From Astrocystis sublimbata (taxonomy: Eukaryota; Ascomycota; Sordariomycetes; Xylariales; Xylariaceae), in NCBI GenBank assembly GCA_022453515.1, contig JAJNNY010000183.1, forward strand, positions 1 through 13,646: a stretch of DNA of 13,646 nucleotides. The letters run 5' to 3'. Of this stretch, positions 1-8,947 are shown piece by piece; position 1 is the first letter of the stretch; each line of letters starts with the position of its first letter. The notes below the pieces were generated by a model, which was not told where the DNA came from, did no database searches, and was given only the letters and a program-made list of their open reading frames with translations. A program made the translations under genes and the position numbers.

Positions 1-690
1 CGCGACCGCCAGTCATCCGCTTAATGCCCTGGGCGAAGCTCATATCACGCGAATTGAATATGTGGTCATCGGGCACACCGAATAGGGCACGCATTAACTC
101 TCGCTTCGTGTCGGAAGAAACCGTGACGAAGACATCCATCTTGTAATGTTGCGCGATTTGAACCGCGACCTGGCCGACGCCTCCAGCCGCTGCGTGAATG
201 AGAATAGATTGGCCATTCTGAACCTTTGCGACCCGGACCAAAGCATTCCAAGCGGTGGCGTGGACCACAGGAACACTCGCTGCTTGCTCGAAAGTCATAC
301 CTTCGGGAATCAACGCGCAATAATCCGCTCGGGATCTATGCTGGGTTCTATGCGCACCATATCCATACATCATGACCCGATCTCCGATTTTGAAATTAGT
401 CACCGAGCTTCCGACTCGGCGTACTATACCTGCAGCGTCCAAGCCGAGTGCAGTATCGGCCATCTGACCCATCGCCACCATTATCTCACGGAAACTATTT
501 GAAGAATGTCAGCGCTGGATTTTCTGAAATGACATGGGTACTCACTTGATAGCAGTTGCTTTGGTGTCGATCTCAATGAAGTTGCACTGCAAATCCGTCT
601 CGGCAGCATCATCTGGCTCGAGACATAGCGTACTCAGAATCCCAGGAGACCTCACACAGAGCTTCACTGGTCCATTTACATCTCCCACAG
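1..690 (-). other. PKS enoylreductase domain, partial
   Basis: This is a medium-chain dehydrogenase-type NADPH enoylreductase. It starts near residue 1690 and crosses intron 7 (495-545), whose splice completes the codon of Asn1741 in [15 protein letters not shown]. The dinucleotide-binding motif [16 protein letters not shown] is at about residues 1841-1856, and GDRVMMYG and [15 protein letters not shown] are also typical. The frame is open to base 1. An intact ER suggests that this synthase can fully reduce the chain by itself. Confidence 0.9.
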
Positions 691-3600
691 GCATGCTGAC
701 CACCGACTTCTTGCCGTCAGGTAGTTGCCTGGCCACCTCATCGCTTAATTCGGGATCTTCATCGACGCGACTGATATGCACTAGGCCCGACCTGATTTGG
801 AACTCATCATCTTCGCCGGTGGAGAGGAAAGTTTGTTTGATTAAGTCTGCCAAGCGACTTTCAGAAAGCGAGAGACTTGAAGGGTTGTCAGCGTGAAAAA
901 GCCGGAACTTCAGCCCGGGCGTTTCGTTCCGGACCACTCGTATTAGCCCATCAATCATTGCCGAAGAAGGATCATCAAACGCTGTAACCCAGAGAACATC
1001 CTTGGTCGTAAGTACTATCCTCTTGAGGGCATCAAAATCTTCTTCTTCGATATCGTGTAGGAAAGATTGCTGGTACTCCAAGAGAGAGATGCAGGATTTC
1101 CCCTCCAATAGCGACAGATCATCACCCAAGTGGAAGATTCGTACTTTTTGATGACACTGATTGATTGCTTTCGTCAAATGAGAAGCCAGTATTGACGCTG
1201 ACTTTGTCGGCTCACGAGCTTGTAACAGCATGACGTCTCTCTCGGCCCCATCCTCTGTTGGGTCCGTCTGTGAAGGTAACATCTTTCTAGCAACCACCAA
1301 TCTGACATCTTCATCTGAGCCCCGTCCGACCCAAATACCAACATCCAGGTCATTGGCATCCAGAACGGGTTGAAGAGCGACTAGGGAATGTCTTGTTGCT
1401 GAGAAGCAAAGTGTACCGCCAGGTTTAACAGCTTTGCAGATATTCACAAGATCATCCGCTGAAATTGGGGTCGAAGTCGTCAGCAAGGCTAGGTCGTACG
1501 GGTCCTGGGACAGTTGATTGCAAATATCGTGACCGAAATCGACCACTTTCAATGGTGTTAAATCATTGTTCGTCTTGGATGATGCTTCTCCTTGGAAAGC
1601 TACGGTGATGTCCCAGGTTCTGGTGAGATTTGCGATATCATCTTGCTGGAAAATTGAACATATTTGATGTTGAGCAGAATCGTCCGTCCTTTTCATAATC
1701 GGCGCGATTTCAAGGACAGATAACCCCGGATGTGAATGGTGCATGTGATCACAAAACTAATCGTCATCGAATTGCAATTTAGTAGTCGCACGGTAACCCA
1801 CATGACAGAAAGGCCAATAATAAATCATCACAAAAACGGAAACTGTCACTTACTGCTCTTCTCATAGCCTCTGCTGTGTTTCCAGGGATCACAGACATAA
1901 GCTCTTCCATAGAGAGAAACTCAAGCGCCGGTTTCCATATCAACCTGCTCGCTATCTTAGGCTTTGAGGTAGTAGAATATACCCCAGCAAGCTCGGTACA
2001 GACGAAACCAGAGATTTGGATCATCGGGACATTGCCTTCGTCGAACATCACAATGTCGCTCCTAAGGTTGTTGAGCCCGTGATTAGCGGCCAATGAGAAC
2101 CCGGTGAGCTTTCTGCCGGTGTCACTCGGGATCTTGGCAGAGATTGTCACCTCTTCGATCAGTTTCGGGACCATGGCGGCCTTGAGACCATCTCGGAAGT
2201 CATTAAAAGCCGTAAAGGCGAGATGAAAAACAGCGTCCAAGGTTCCCGGGTGGATAACGTGAGGACGATCTGTGGATGGGCCAGGGACGTCCGGTATTCC
2301 CACTGTTCCGACACTCTGGCCGTTTCCGTGACAAGCTTCGAGAACATTTGCAAAGACTGGTCCATATTCAAGACCACGGCTTTGCATGACTGCATAGAAC
2401 TTGGTCATGTCTAGTCTCTCCTCGCAGGTATCCCTCACCTCAGCATATCGCGCTCGAAGGGATGCATCCCCTAAGTTGCGTTCGTGGCTCGCTTGAGTCC
2501 CATGAGAGGGTTCATACTCAATGATGATAAGGCCACAACAGTTCTGGATCAGTGATTTGCCGTCGGGCGATGTCGAGATGGTGAAGCGTGTCCATGTTGA
2601 CGCCGAGTCCCGTGTGCTGACTACATGTGGCCGAAGTTGGATGGCGTATTCCAATTCCGTCCCCTCACTGACAATAGCTGCTGACGTTAACTGAATGTCT
2701 CTGAGTTTGAAGCATGCAATTTCTCGAATTGGATCGGCCGTTTGCAATGCCGCTTCAATGGCCATTGTAATGAACCCCGCGCCAGGATAGAGTACCTCCC
2801 CCTGAATTTTGTGGTCCGCAATCCACGGGGACTCTAACAGTTTCAGGAATTCACGCCATAGGCGCTCCCCTGCAACGATTGATGGCATTTGGGCGCCGAG
2901 AAGACCGGGAATAGGTGCCGATCTTGATAGAAACTCGCTTTCCAGCCGTGTGTCGTGCCAGAAGCGTTGGCTATGGTTCCATTGATACGTGGGCAGGTCG
3001 ACAAGTGGAGGTGAGCCGCTCACCTGGAGATCATCATTCACTTCCGGCACCTTGACAGGGTACCCTCGATTATACAAGGCTCCAGCGACACTCAAAGTAG
3101 TCTCCATGGCATTTTGGTTCCGGCTCACCACTGCGCAGTGTGGGAGGTCGATGCCGCGTGCTTTCAAACACTGCTGTAAGGGGCCTTGTAATGTCGAATG
3201 TGGCCCAATCTCAACTATGACATCCACTGCGGTTTCTCCTTTCTGTTTCCCAACGACCAAAGGCTGTACCATCTTGCAGACTGCTTCTGAGAATCTGACG
3301 GGCGCCGTGAGACTGGCGATCCAGTGGTCGGTGCCGAGTTGGGCTGCTTTGACTGCGCCGCCCGTCACGGTTGAGTACATGGCGCAATCATCAACCAGCC
3401 GTGTCTTAGGTCTAACGTCGACTGTGAGACTGCGATAGTCTTCAGCTATCAATGCCATATGAGGAGAGTGATAAGCCGTGTCTACCATCAACTTTCTTGC
3501 AAAAACGCCCTCTGCCTGGAGGAGCTCAAGTAGTTGTTCAATAGCCGGAGTGTCCCCTGAAACCGTCGTACTAACCGGCGAATTGATACAAGCGACGACA

Positions 3601-6286
3601 AGCAGACCGCTTGTTACTCTTGGGAACCATGCAGCTGCCTCAGTGTGGGAAAGTCCCACTGCCATCATTGATCCATGCAAGTTTGGGGCCTTGACTTTCA
3701 TCAATGCAGAGACGTATCCTCGATAGTATGCAATCGCCCATGCACTTTCTCTTGACAGCGCACCAGCCGCGTACGATGCTCCAATCTCCCCTCCCGAATG
3801 TCCTGTTACCGCTACTGGCGTGATGTTCCACGACTTCAACAAGTCGACGAGAGCGATTTGCAGAATGGAGCACAGAGGATGACTATATACAGCTTGATTG
3901 ATGAGTGATTCGCTTTTCGGTTTGAGTAGTTCCCTCGTCACCGACCAGGTACAATCACACTCCTCCGACAGATAACGATCAGCTGCTTCTATACTGTCGC
4001 AGAAGACACGGTAAGGCATCAGTTCCGCTCCCATCCTCGGCCACTGCGCTCCTTGTCCGGTGAAGATGAACCCAACGCGAGGGCTTTGAGACGCTTTAGT
4101 CATCGGCATGGTGGTGGCTTGTTCGCGCGCCATGAGTGAGGCTATCAACTCGTCTGGTGATGAAGTAATGATGTGCGTTCTCCATTGTAGGTGAGATCTC
4201 CGTTCGCTCAAGGTGTACGCGAGTAGTGCCATGAATGTCTCTGTCTCATCACTGTGGCTTGTCCTTGACAGCCTCGAGACTTTGGTCTGCACATAGTCTG
4301 CCAATGGTTTCACCAGTCTTTTGAGACCATATTTATCTTGCGCGCTCAAAAAGAATATTCGAGAATGACCCCTTTGAGTGTTCGGCATGAAACTGTGATT
4401 GTTGATATCGTCGCTTTGGACTCCGTAGCCGTTGGTATGACCGTTCGCCTTGTTGCCATTGACTGCAATACTGTTTGCTTCGTGTCTGCCATAGCCATTC
4501 ATGCTAGTTTCGTGTCTGACCCCATTGGATCGTGTGGGGATACGGGCTGATCTTCGCAACAAGTCGTCGCCTTGATATGACTCAAGAACTGCCTGTGTGA
4601 GAGAGTGTAAATAAAACGCTGCATGACACTTGTTTCTTTAGACGAAGAGAAAGGTCAGGAATCTCACATGGACATTGCTTCCTCCATAACCAAAAGAATT
4701 AACGCTGACACGGCGAGGACCAGCTATCGTTGGCCACGGGCTAAGCTTCTGCGGCACTTCAACATTCCACTTTTCAAAGTCAATAGCTGGGTTGCCCTTT
4801 TTAAAATGTATGCTTGGTGGAATGAGGCCCGTCTCGAGCATGAGAACAGCCTTGATCACACCAGCGACTCCAGCGGCTGCTTCTAGATGCCCGATCTGAA
4901 AAGTTTCTATATTAGTGAGAAGTTTTATTAAAGATCAGGTAAAGAACCAACATTTGACTTGACTGATCCGACTAGCAACGTAGTCTCCGTATCATGTGCG
5001 GCGGCAATGGTTGCAGCTAGTGCTGACATTTCTTGACTATCACCAAGTTTAGTGCCAGTCCCCTGCACGATCAGTCAGTCAATAGGTTTTATGAGCATGC
5101 AGCATGGAAGGACGGCAAACTTACGTGAGCTTCTACATATGTTGTGTTTCCTGGATTCAAGCCCGCCTTCCAGTAGACTTCCTCGATGAGGCTCTTCTGG
5201 GCATCGAGACTAGGCATCGTGAGTCCAACAGTACGGCCGTCTTGATTTGATCCAGTTCCTCGGATTATTGCTCGAATGGGATCGCCATCGGATATTGCGT
5301 TGCCTGGGCGTTTCAGGATCAGGCATCCAAACCCTTCTCCACGACCATATCCATCTGCGGATGCATCAAAACTCTTACATTTCCCATCGGGGGCAAGGAA
5401 CCCTTGATTGGAAAGGTACACGAACATCTCGGGGTTCAGCAGTAAACTGGAGGCCCCCACGATGGCCATGTCAGATTCGCCAGTGCGCAAGCTCTGGCAA
5501 GCGAGATGCAATGCAAGTAGACCCGATGAACACTAATAAACAATGCGCAGTTAGCTTTATAGGTTCTACCATTATACCGCAACAACGCTCCCAAGCACAA
5601 TCTACGTCGGAATTCCGACGAATTTAATGTCTTTGAAGGCTAAGTGCTTACGACCTACTCGATGAGCGAAAACTAAAGAGCTGAGAGCCACTTACAGCTG
5701 TGTTTACCGTAAAACTTGGTCCTCTCAGGTCCCAAAGCCACGATATTCTATTAGCAATAGATGCGGTGCCAGTCCCCGTGAAGGTGTACACTGGTGCGTT
5801 ATCAGGGTCTCGACAGATCATGTCCCTATAATCGCTCGTGAGATGGCCAATAAAGACACCTGTCCGCGTTCTTGCAATTTTCTCAAGTGGCATCCCAGCC
5901 CGCTCTAGTGCTTCGTAGGCCACTTCCATGATTATACGCTGCTGAGGGTCCATAGCGTCAACATCGTGCTTCGGTAGTCCGAAAAATCCTGCGTCGAATC
6001 TACTAATGTCCTGCTCCAAGAAGTGCCCGGAAATGGCAGCGCTCGTGCTGCGCCGTTTGTTCGGTGACCAAAAGGCATTTTTGTTAAATCGTTCTTGAGG
6101 TATTTCACTCCATGCAGCTGATTGAGGCATTTAGTGTCAGCGCGATATTGTTTTGGAAGGAGGAACAGAACGATCTGACTTACATTCCCCAGCACAAATC
6201 GATTCCCAAAAGCTCTCTAACGTACCCCCGTTTCCAGGGAATCTACAAGAGAGACCGGTGATGGCAACAGAGCTATCGTCTCTCAT
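1..6286 (-). CDS. Highly reducing type I polyketide synthase (KS-AT-DH-psMT-psKR-ER...), 3' end beyond window
   Basis: Iterative fungal PKS that builds a reduced polyketide chain from malonyl-CoA. Spliced minus-strand model: exons 6286-6184, 6117-5696, 5532-5125, 5062-4952, 4895-4668, 4592-1854, 1756-546 and 494-1. All junctions keep frame and give 1905 residues. The start ATG at 6286 sits in a CACCATGA context and opens with [12 protein letters not shown], the usual KS beginning. Introns are 51-163 bp with GT-AG ends; the fourth uses a weaker GTTGGT donor. Domains in order: KS about 8-424, asparagine/glycine-rich linker about 455-485, AT about 595-905, DH about 975-1265, shortened methyltransferase-like region from 1338, structural pseudo-KR to about 1690, then ER to the edge. 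KR and ACP are not in the window. The visible catalytic residues of KS, AT and DH are present, and no unexplained stop occurs, so the gene looks intact as far as it goes. The product cannot be predicted. Highly confident as an HR-PKS. Confidence 0.96.
698..1207 (-). other. PKS structural pseudo-ketoreductase segment
   Basis: This segment resembles the catalytically silent half of split KR domains that precedes ER in HR-PKSs. Recognisable pieces are [30 protein letters not shown] and [20 protein letters not shown], which match the family's conserved ending of this segment. It should support the active KR, which would lie left of the window. Confidence 0.75.
1208..1756 (-). other. Shortened, SAM-motif-less methyltransferase-like region of the PKS
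   Basis: In HR-PKSs with an active C-methyltransferase this region carries VLEIGAGTGG. Here the equivalent stretch is [15 protein letters not shown] at about residues 1350-1364, so the glycine-rich SAM loop is absent. Between the end of DH (RLIWKPAL, about residue 1307-1314) and this motif only some 35 residues remain, including the phase-0 junction at intron 6 (1757-1853), whereas methylating relatives have an extra helical stretch there. A later [10 protein letters not shown] and [12 protein letters not shown] still echo the Rossmann fold. I infer a structural, non-methylating relic. Confidence 0.75.
2070..2942 (-). other. PKS dehydratase domain
   Basis: This product-template-like double hot-dog dehydratase removes water from the beta-hydroxyacyl intermediate. 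The catalytic His1018 (codon 2813-2811) lies in [17 protein letters not shown], matching the HxxxGxxxxP pattern. The catalytic Asp1210 lies in [10 protein letters not shown], where the family usually has HPATLDAxFQ. Both halves are present, so dehydration is expected to work. Confidence 0.9.
3150..4082 (-). other. PKS acyltransferase domain
   Basis: This is the malonyl-CoA acyltransferase that loads extender units onto the ACP. It begins with [15 protein letters not shown] (about residue 598). The nucleophile is Ser690 (codon 3797-3795) in [14 protein letters not shown]; most relatives have GHSSGE. The partner His799 lies in DTAYHSPHM. The post-AT segment [10 protein letters not shown] follows at about residue 955. 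All expected catalytic positions are present, so the domain should be active. Confidence 0.92.
4593..6286 (-). other. PKS ketosynthase domain, spread over five exons
   Basis: The KS catalyses decarboxylative Claisen condensation. The active-site Cys is residue 176 (codon 5532-5530) in [20 protein letters not shown], created exactly at the splice of intron 2. The two catalytic histidines are His311 in YVEAHGTGT, split by intron 3, and His351 in SVKSNIGHLE, split by intron 4. The DPQQR motif near residue 95 is present. Reading through the introns destroys these motifs while splicing restores them, which strongly supports the exon borders. One departure from the usual DTACSSS signature is Asn instead of Asp two residues before the Cys dipeptide, and Gly for the third Ser. 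Confidence 0.93.
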
Positions 6287-6430
6287 GGTGATATTTGGCA
6301 ATCAGCGAAGTTTACTTTGAAGGCTCGACCTGCTCCTTGTCGGATTGCTAAGGGCGTTTAGTAATAAGTCAATGACTAATTGGACAGCTTGACTTAGTCA
6401 ATTTGAAGATCTTTGATTAAATCAAAGGCA
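6287..6430 (-). promoter_or_regulatory. PKS proximal promoter with dyad sites
   Basis: Within about 145 bp upstream of the PKS start codon are three compact elements. TGACTAA (6373-6379) and TTAGTCA (6394-6400) are the same bZIP (Yap/AP-1-like) heptamer in opposite orientation, and the second sits inside the 13-nt dyad TTGACTTAGTCAA (6389-6401). A CCAAT box on the minus strand (6383-6379) overlaps the first. A 17-nt dyad CTTTGATTAAATCAAAG occupies 6411-6427. The sites are seen directly; their binding proteins are inference. Confidence 0.45.
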
Positions 6431-6574
6431 TATCGCATCTTAATAATGCACTGCTGATCATCACGAGATGTTTCTAATAGTGTTCTCTCAATATCGATTA
6501 TTCCCACGTTCATTTTCACCCATTATGGCACTAGTACCATGATAAGCTACCCCCACGATGCCCGAAGATGACAT

Positions 6575-6594
6575 CCAATCGGCAAGAGAAACCG
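6575..6594. promoter_or_regulatory. CCAAT box next to CGG-N9-CCG dyad
   Basis: CCAAT (6575-6579) directly abuts an inverted CGG triplet pair, CGG (6580-6582), nine bases, then CCG (6592-6594). Inverted CGG triplets are the classical layout for dimeric Zn2Cys6 activators, which often control fungal metabolite clusters. It lies about 290-310 bp upstream of the PKS start. A chance match is possible. Confidence 0.3.
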
Positions 6595-6742
6595 GCGCTT
6601 ATGTCATTGCAAAGCCCCCTCGGCGAAAAAGTACTACAGTGAGATTAGTGTGGGTTCTCATGATGCTCTTCGGGCTATAAATGATCTTGCCGTTTCGTTT
6701 CCCGAAATGTCATTCATAAGCCGATCTATCTAGGCAAGCTAA

Positions 6743-6910
6743 ATGGTCTATTCTACAGCACATTTGTGTGTGCTGTGTGTTCTCTTCACCATGTATAGTT
6801 CGATTGTCAAAAGAACTTATGATTTCCTCATCAGCTGCTTTTTCACTCCGATTGAATCTCATAAGAGGCCTGGCCGATTAATAATTCGCATCTTCGGGAA
6901 CCCGTTTTGA
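6743..6910 (+). CDS. Doubtful small ORF, 55 aa, hydrophobic N-terminus
   Basis: An uninterrupted ATG-to-TGA frame of 55 codons plus stop. Its first 22 residues include a hydrophobic run (AHLCVLCVLFTMYSS) that could act as a signal or membrane anchor, followed by a basic, aromatic-rich remainder. A TATAAAT lies about 65 bp upstream (near 6675). I do not recognise a family. The frame is short enough to be chance, and it lies in the divergent region upstream of the PKS. Treat it as a hypothesis needing transcript support. Confidence 0.15.
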   Translation: MVYSTAHLCVLCVLFTMYSSIVKRTYDFLISCFFTPIESHKRPGRLIIRIFGNPF

Positions 6911-7295
6911 TACACGGGCACGCGTGCGTCTAGTCAAGTCTTTGAGGTAGGAGGCGGGTCGACGTCTAACCGACGTAGGGTGGTCTGCACCCCCTTTCGA
7001 GATGGATCTATAGTTCATCTAGACCTGTCCATACGAGCTGCAGGGAATCATGCCGATCGGATTCCTGTGAGGTCAAAATCATGGGCCATCTCCATCGAGA
7101 AGTGCCCCGACTCGGCTGGCCGGGAAACATACGTTGTCGACGGCTTGTTCAGGTTGAAGTTGTGCTTTTTTGCGGAATGTGTTGAATTCGACACTTCCCA
7201 TCTACTCGGCGGACGTCCTTCGCCGTGTGGAAGCCAAATTATTAGAGCTTGGCAATGCACACCTAACGAGTTTAGTACGATACTCCTACACTGCC
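6911..7295. other. Unassigned intergenic sequence
   Basis: Two overlapping frames are open here: plus 6980-7300 and minus 7260-7048. Neither contains a motif I recognise, neither has convincing splice extensions, and they are antisense to each other. A perfect 10-nt palindrome GCACGCGTGC lies at 6918-6927. The base composition is less AT-rich than the flanks, so this may be a relic of a former gene, but I cannot name it. Confidence 0.3.
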
Positions 7296-7740
7296 TGTAA
7301 GTTGTATCTAAGATGATGAAAAAGGAAGGTGAGAGGCCAAGGCGGCCTAAGTGGGCTGCTATAGACGCTATATCCTAGCACTACCTATGTGCAATTGGTA
7401 CCCTATACGCAACCATCTAAGTTGCAACAGGTTCTATATATGCTAATACTCATCCTTGATTAGGGACGTTATTGAACAGGTTAGTATTAACAGAAATGAT
7501 CCTTCAGATTAGTTTCAACTCGATAGACTCTATTAGGTGACTTCTATTGTGATGCTTGATCGTTATATGCATATTATTCTTATAAGAAGATTCTGCCCCT
7601 CTCCAGGGGCGATACGAGTCTTATTACCCCGCCATCGGGAGTACTATGATCGCCAAGCAGACTAGGGCTAAGAGACCCAGCTCGCCAGCTAAAGCTAATC
7701 TTACCACTCCCGCCGAGCCCGCTGCTTCATCATTGTGTTA
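7296..7740 (+). mobile_element. Candidate LTR-retrotransposon 5' fragment (LTR, leader, gag start)
   Basis: From 7296 (TGTAAG...) to about 7494 (...TATTAACA) the sequence has the TG...CA ends and size of a small fungal LTR. It is followed by a leader with a perfect hairpin (GCCCCT, CTCC loop, AGGGGC; 7595-7610), then an ATG at 7647 opening a short basic, proline- and serine-rich frame (MIAKQTRAKRPSSPAKAN) that ends at about 7740. That layout resembles the start of a copia-type gag, but no zinc knuckle or enzyme domain is visible and there is no second LTR. It differs in sequence from the LTR near 11608. The end overlaps the last codons of the P450 relic, so the border is uncertain. Confidence 0.35.
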
Positions 7741-8380
7741 GTACTCGCATCCGGGAACATATTCTCGTCGGCGAACATTTTGATCGGCCGATTTTTGCGG
7801 CCGGGGAAGCAGAAATCGTAACTTGCGATCAGGCGGGCTAGAATCAGTCTGATCTCGCTGACCGAGAGACCCGTCCCGGACACGCAAGTTTCCCGTAACC
7901 GAAGGCCAGGTTATCCAGGCTGGTCTGCCCGAATAGGTGTTTATGCATTTGATCCGGTGAGACATGACGGGCGCGATAACTCCGCATCGGATGGCAGACG
8001 TCAGGCTGGGACGCGACGCCCGCGTCGCTTATATGGTGGTAAGTGGCCCACGAAATGCTTGCCTCCTTAGAGAGGTACGTGCCGTCTTTCATTGTCAGCG
8101 GCTCCATCGCAACTCTTTGAACTTTGAGTGCGAGTCATGCACGATCATTCATTTCCTCAAAACAGCGCTTATGGTCTGCCGATGCTTATACGTTGTCGAG
8201 GTGAGCTTGAACTATTTATTGTGTCCATTCTTCCTTCATGGGCGCTGACACGCTATCGCAAGTGCCGCTTTCTTGCCCCTTCATGGCGAGGTCGCCAATC
8301 TCTTCGGCCAGTGATGGTTGACCATTGTGGTCGTGGCAATGTTCAGGGTCGGAAGTGAGATTAGCAGTGCTGCTAGCTCG
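7701..8380 (-). pseudogene. Cytochrome P450 relic (C-terminal half)
   Basis: P450s of this type usually oxidise a cluster's product at the ER membrane. The clear part runs from 8107 to the stop at 7703-7701. It has the beta-sheet segment EPLTMKDGTYLSKEAS, a HPMRSYRARH segment, then the heme-ligand motif FGYGKLACPGR (expected FGxGxxxCxGR). About 14 nt later the reading frame changes by one base, and SEIRLILARLIASYDFCFPG continues the helix after the Cys loop, ending in DENMFPDAST and a normal C-terminus. Family spacing fits a single 1-nt deletion. Upstream, an in-frame TGA (8137-8135) precedes KVQRVAMEPL. An I-helix-like piece LAALLISLPTLNIATTTMV lies at about 8379-8320 in another frame. The N-terminal half is not recognisable. 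It is a decayed neighbour of the PKS and probably a former tailoring gene. Confidence 0.85.
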
Positions 8381-8399
8381 CCAGCCATGATGAAGCTGG

Positions 8400-8947
8400 T
8401 CGTGCCGTCCAAGGCCTTGTGACACCCTTGCCAGACAAATCAGTATGCCTTGAAGGCTGGTCTTTGCTACAATATTGACGTGGTAATGCACCAATGGTTA
8501 CTGTAAGTCGGATGTTCGGAAAAGGGAGCACTGCCATGATGTTTGTATTTAACCACGCTAGGCCTGGTTCTATTTCGAGAGCTCAGGCCAGACAAATAGT
8601 ATACGGCGTATCTGTGGCATGGACTTGGTAAGACTTATATCGAAGGGCAATCCACCAACGGAGCGCGTTCTTGACCGTGGGAGAAGTAATATGACGTCTC
8701 GCGACGCTCTAAACAGCCGGCGAAGGATTAACATGACGTCTCATGAAATTCTACTTCGTCGTGTTGTTTGATACAGCCTCGCCATGTCTGTTGAAAATGA
8801 TGTATAAAGAGCTCGCTTTCATCGAAGTAGTCTGTTGCTGCAAATGACTCCTGGTTCTCATATTGTCCTAGGCACAAGACTTCAGACTGTGAGCCGAGAC
8901 CAAACCCTCATCCCATCTTTTCTCTAAGTTTGAGCTACGTCGCCAGC
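8400..8947 (+). promoter_or_regulatory. Upstream region of the M13 peptidase gene
   Basis: There is no convincing gene here. ATGACGTCTC occurs twice (8691-8700 and 8733-8742), each copy preceded by a similar GAAG..AT-rich stretch; TGACGTC is a CRE/bZIP-like core. TATAAA lies at 8803-8808, about 140 bp before the proposed start codon. A 27-codon upstream ORF starts at 8844 and ends with TAA at 8925-8927, 20 bp before the main ATG. Another ATG at 8743 opens MKFYFVVLFDTA, which is signal-peptide-like, but it lies upstream of the TATA and I see no good splice path to the main frame. Confidence 0.4.

Noticed and set aside
1757..1853. Stop codon after DH suggesting the PKS is broken into two genes
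   Set aside because: A 97-bp intron with GTAAGT donor, a TACTAA branch and TAG acceptor joins the frames in phase 0, so the stop is intronic.
5533..6183. Interrupted KS frames suggesting a pseudogene
   Set aside because: Splicing introns 6118-6183 and 5533-5695 restores the N-terminus, [12 protein letters not shown] and the active-site TACSS motif without gaps.
6980..7300. Plus-strand 106-codon ORF and its antisense 70-codon ORF
   Set aside because: No recognisable motif, no start context or intron support, and the two overlap antisense; I list the region as unassigned instead.
7337..7349. GGCC-N5-GGCC palindrome as a regulatory site
   Set aside because: Isolated and inside the candidate LTR; no further support for a function.
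8743..8850. ATG opening MKFYFVVLF as the true start and signal peptide of the M13 protein
   Set aside because: It lies upstream of the TATA box, its frame ends at the TGA overlapping 8844-8848, and no convincing donor joins it to exon 1.
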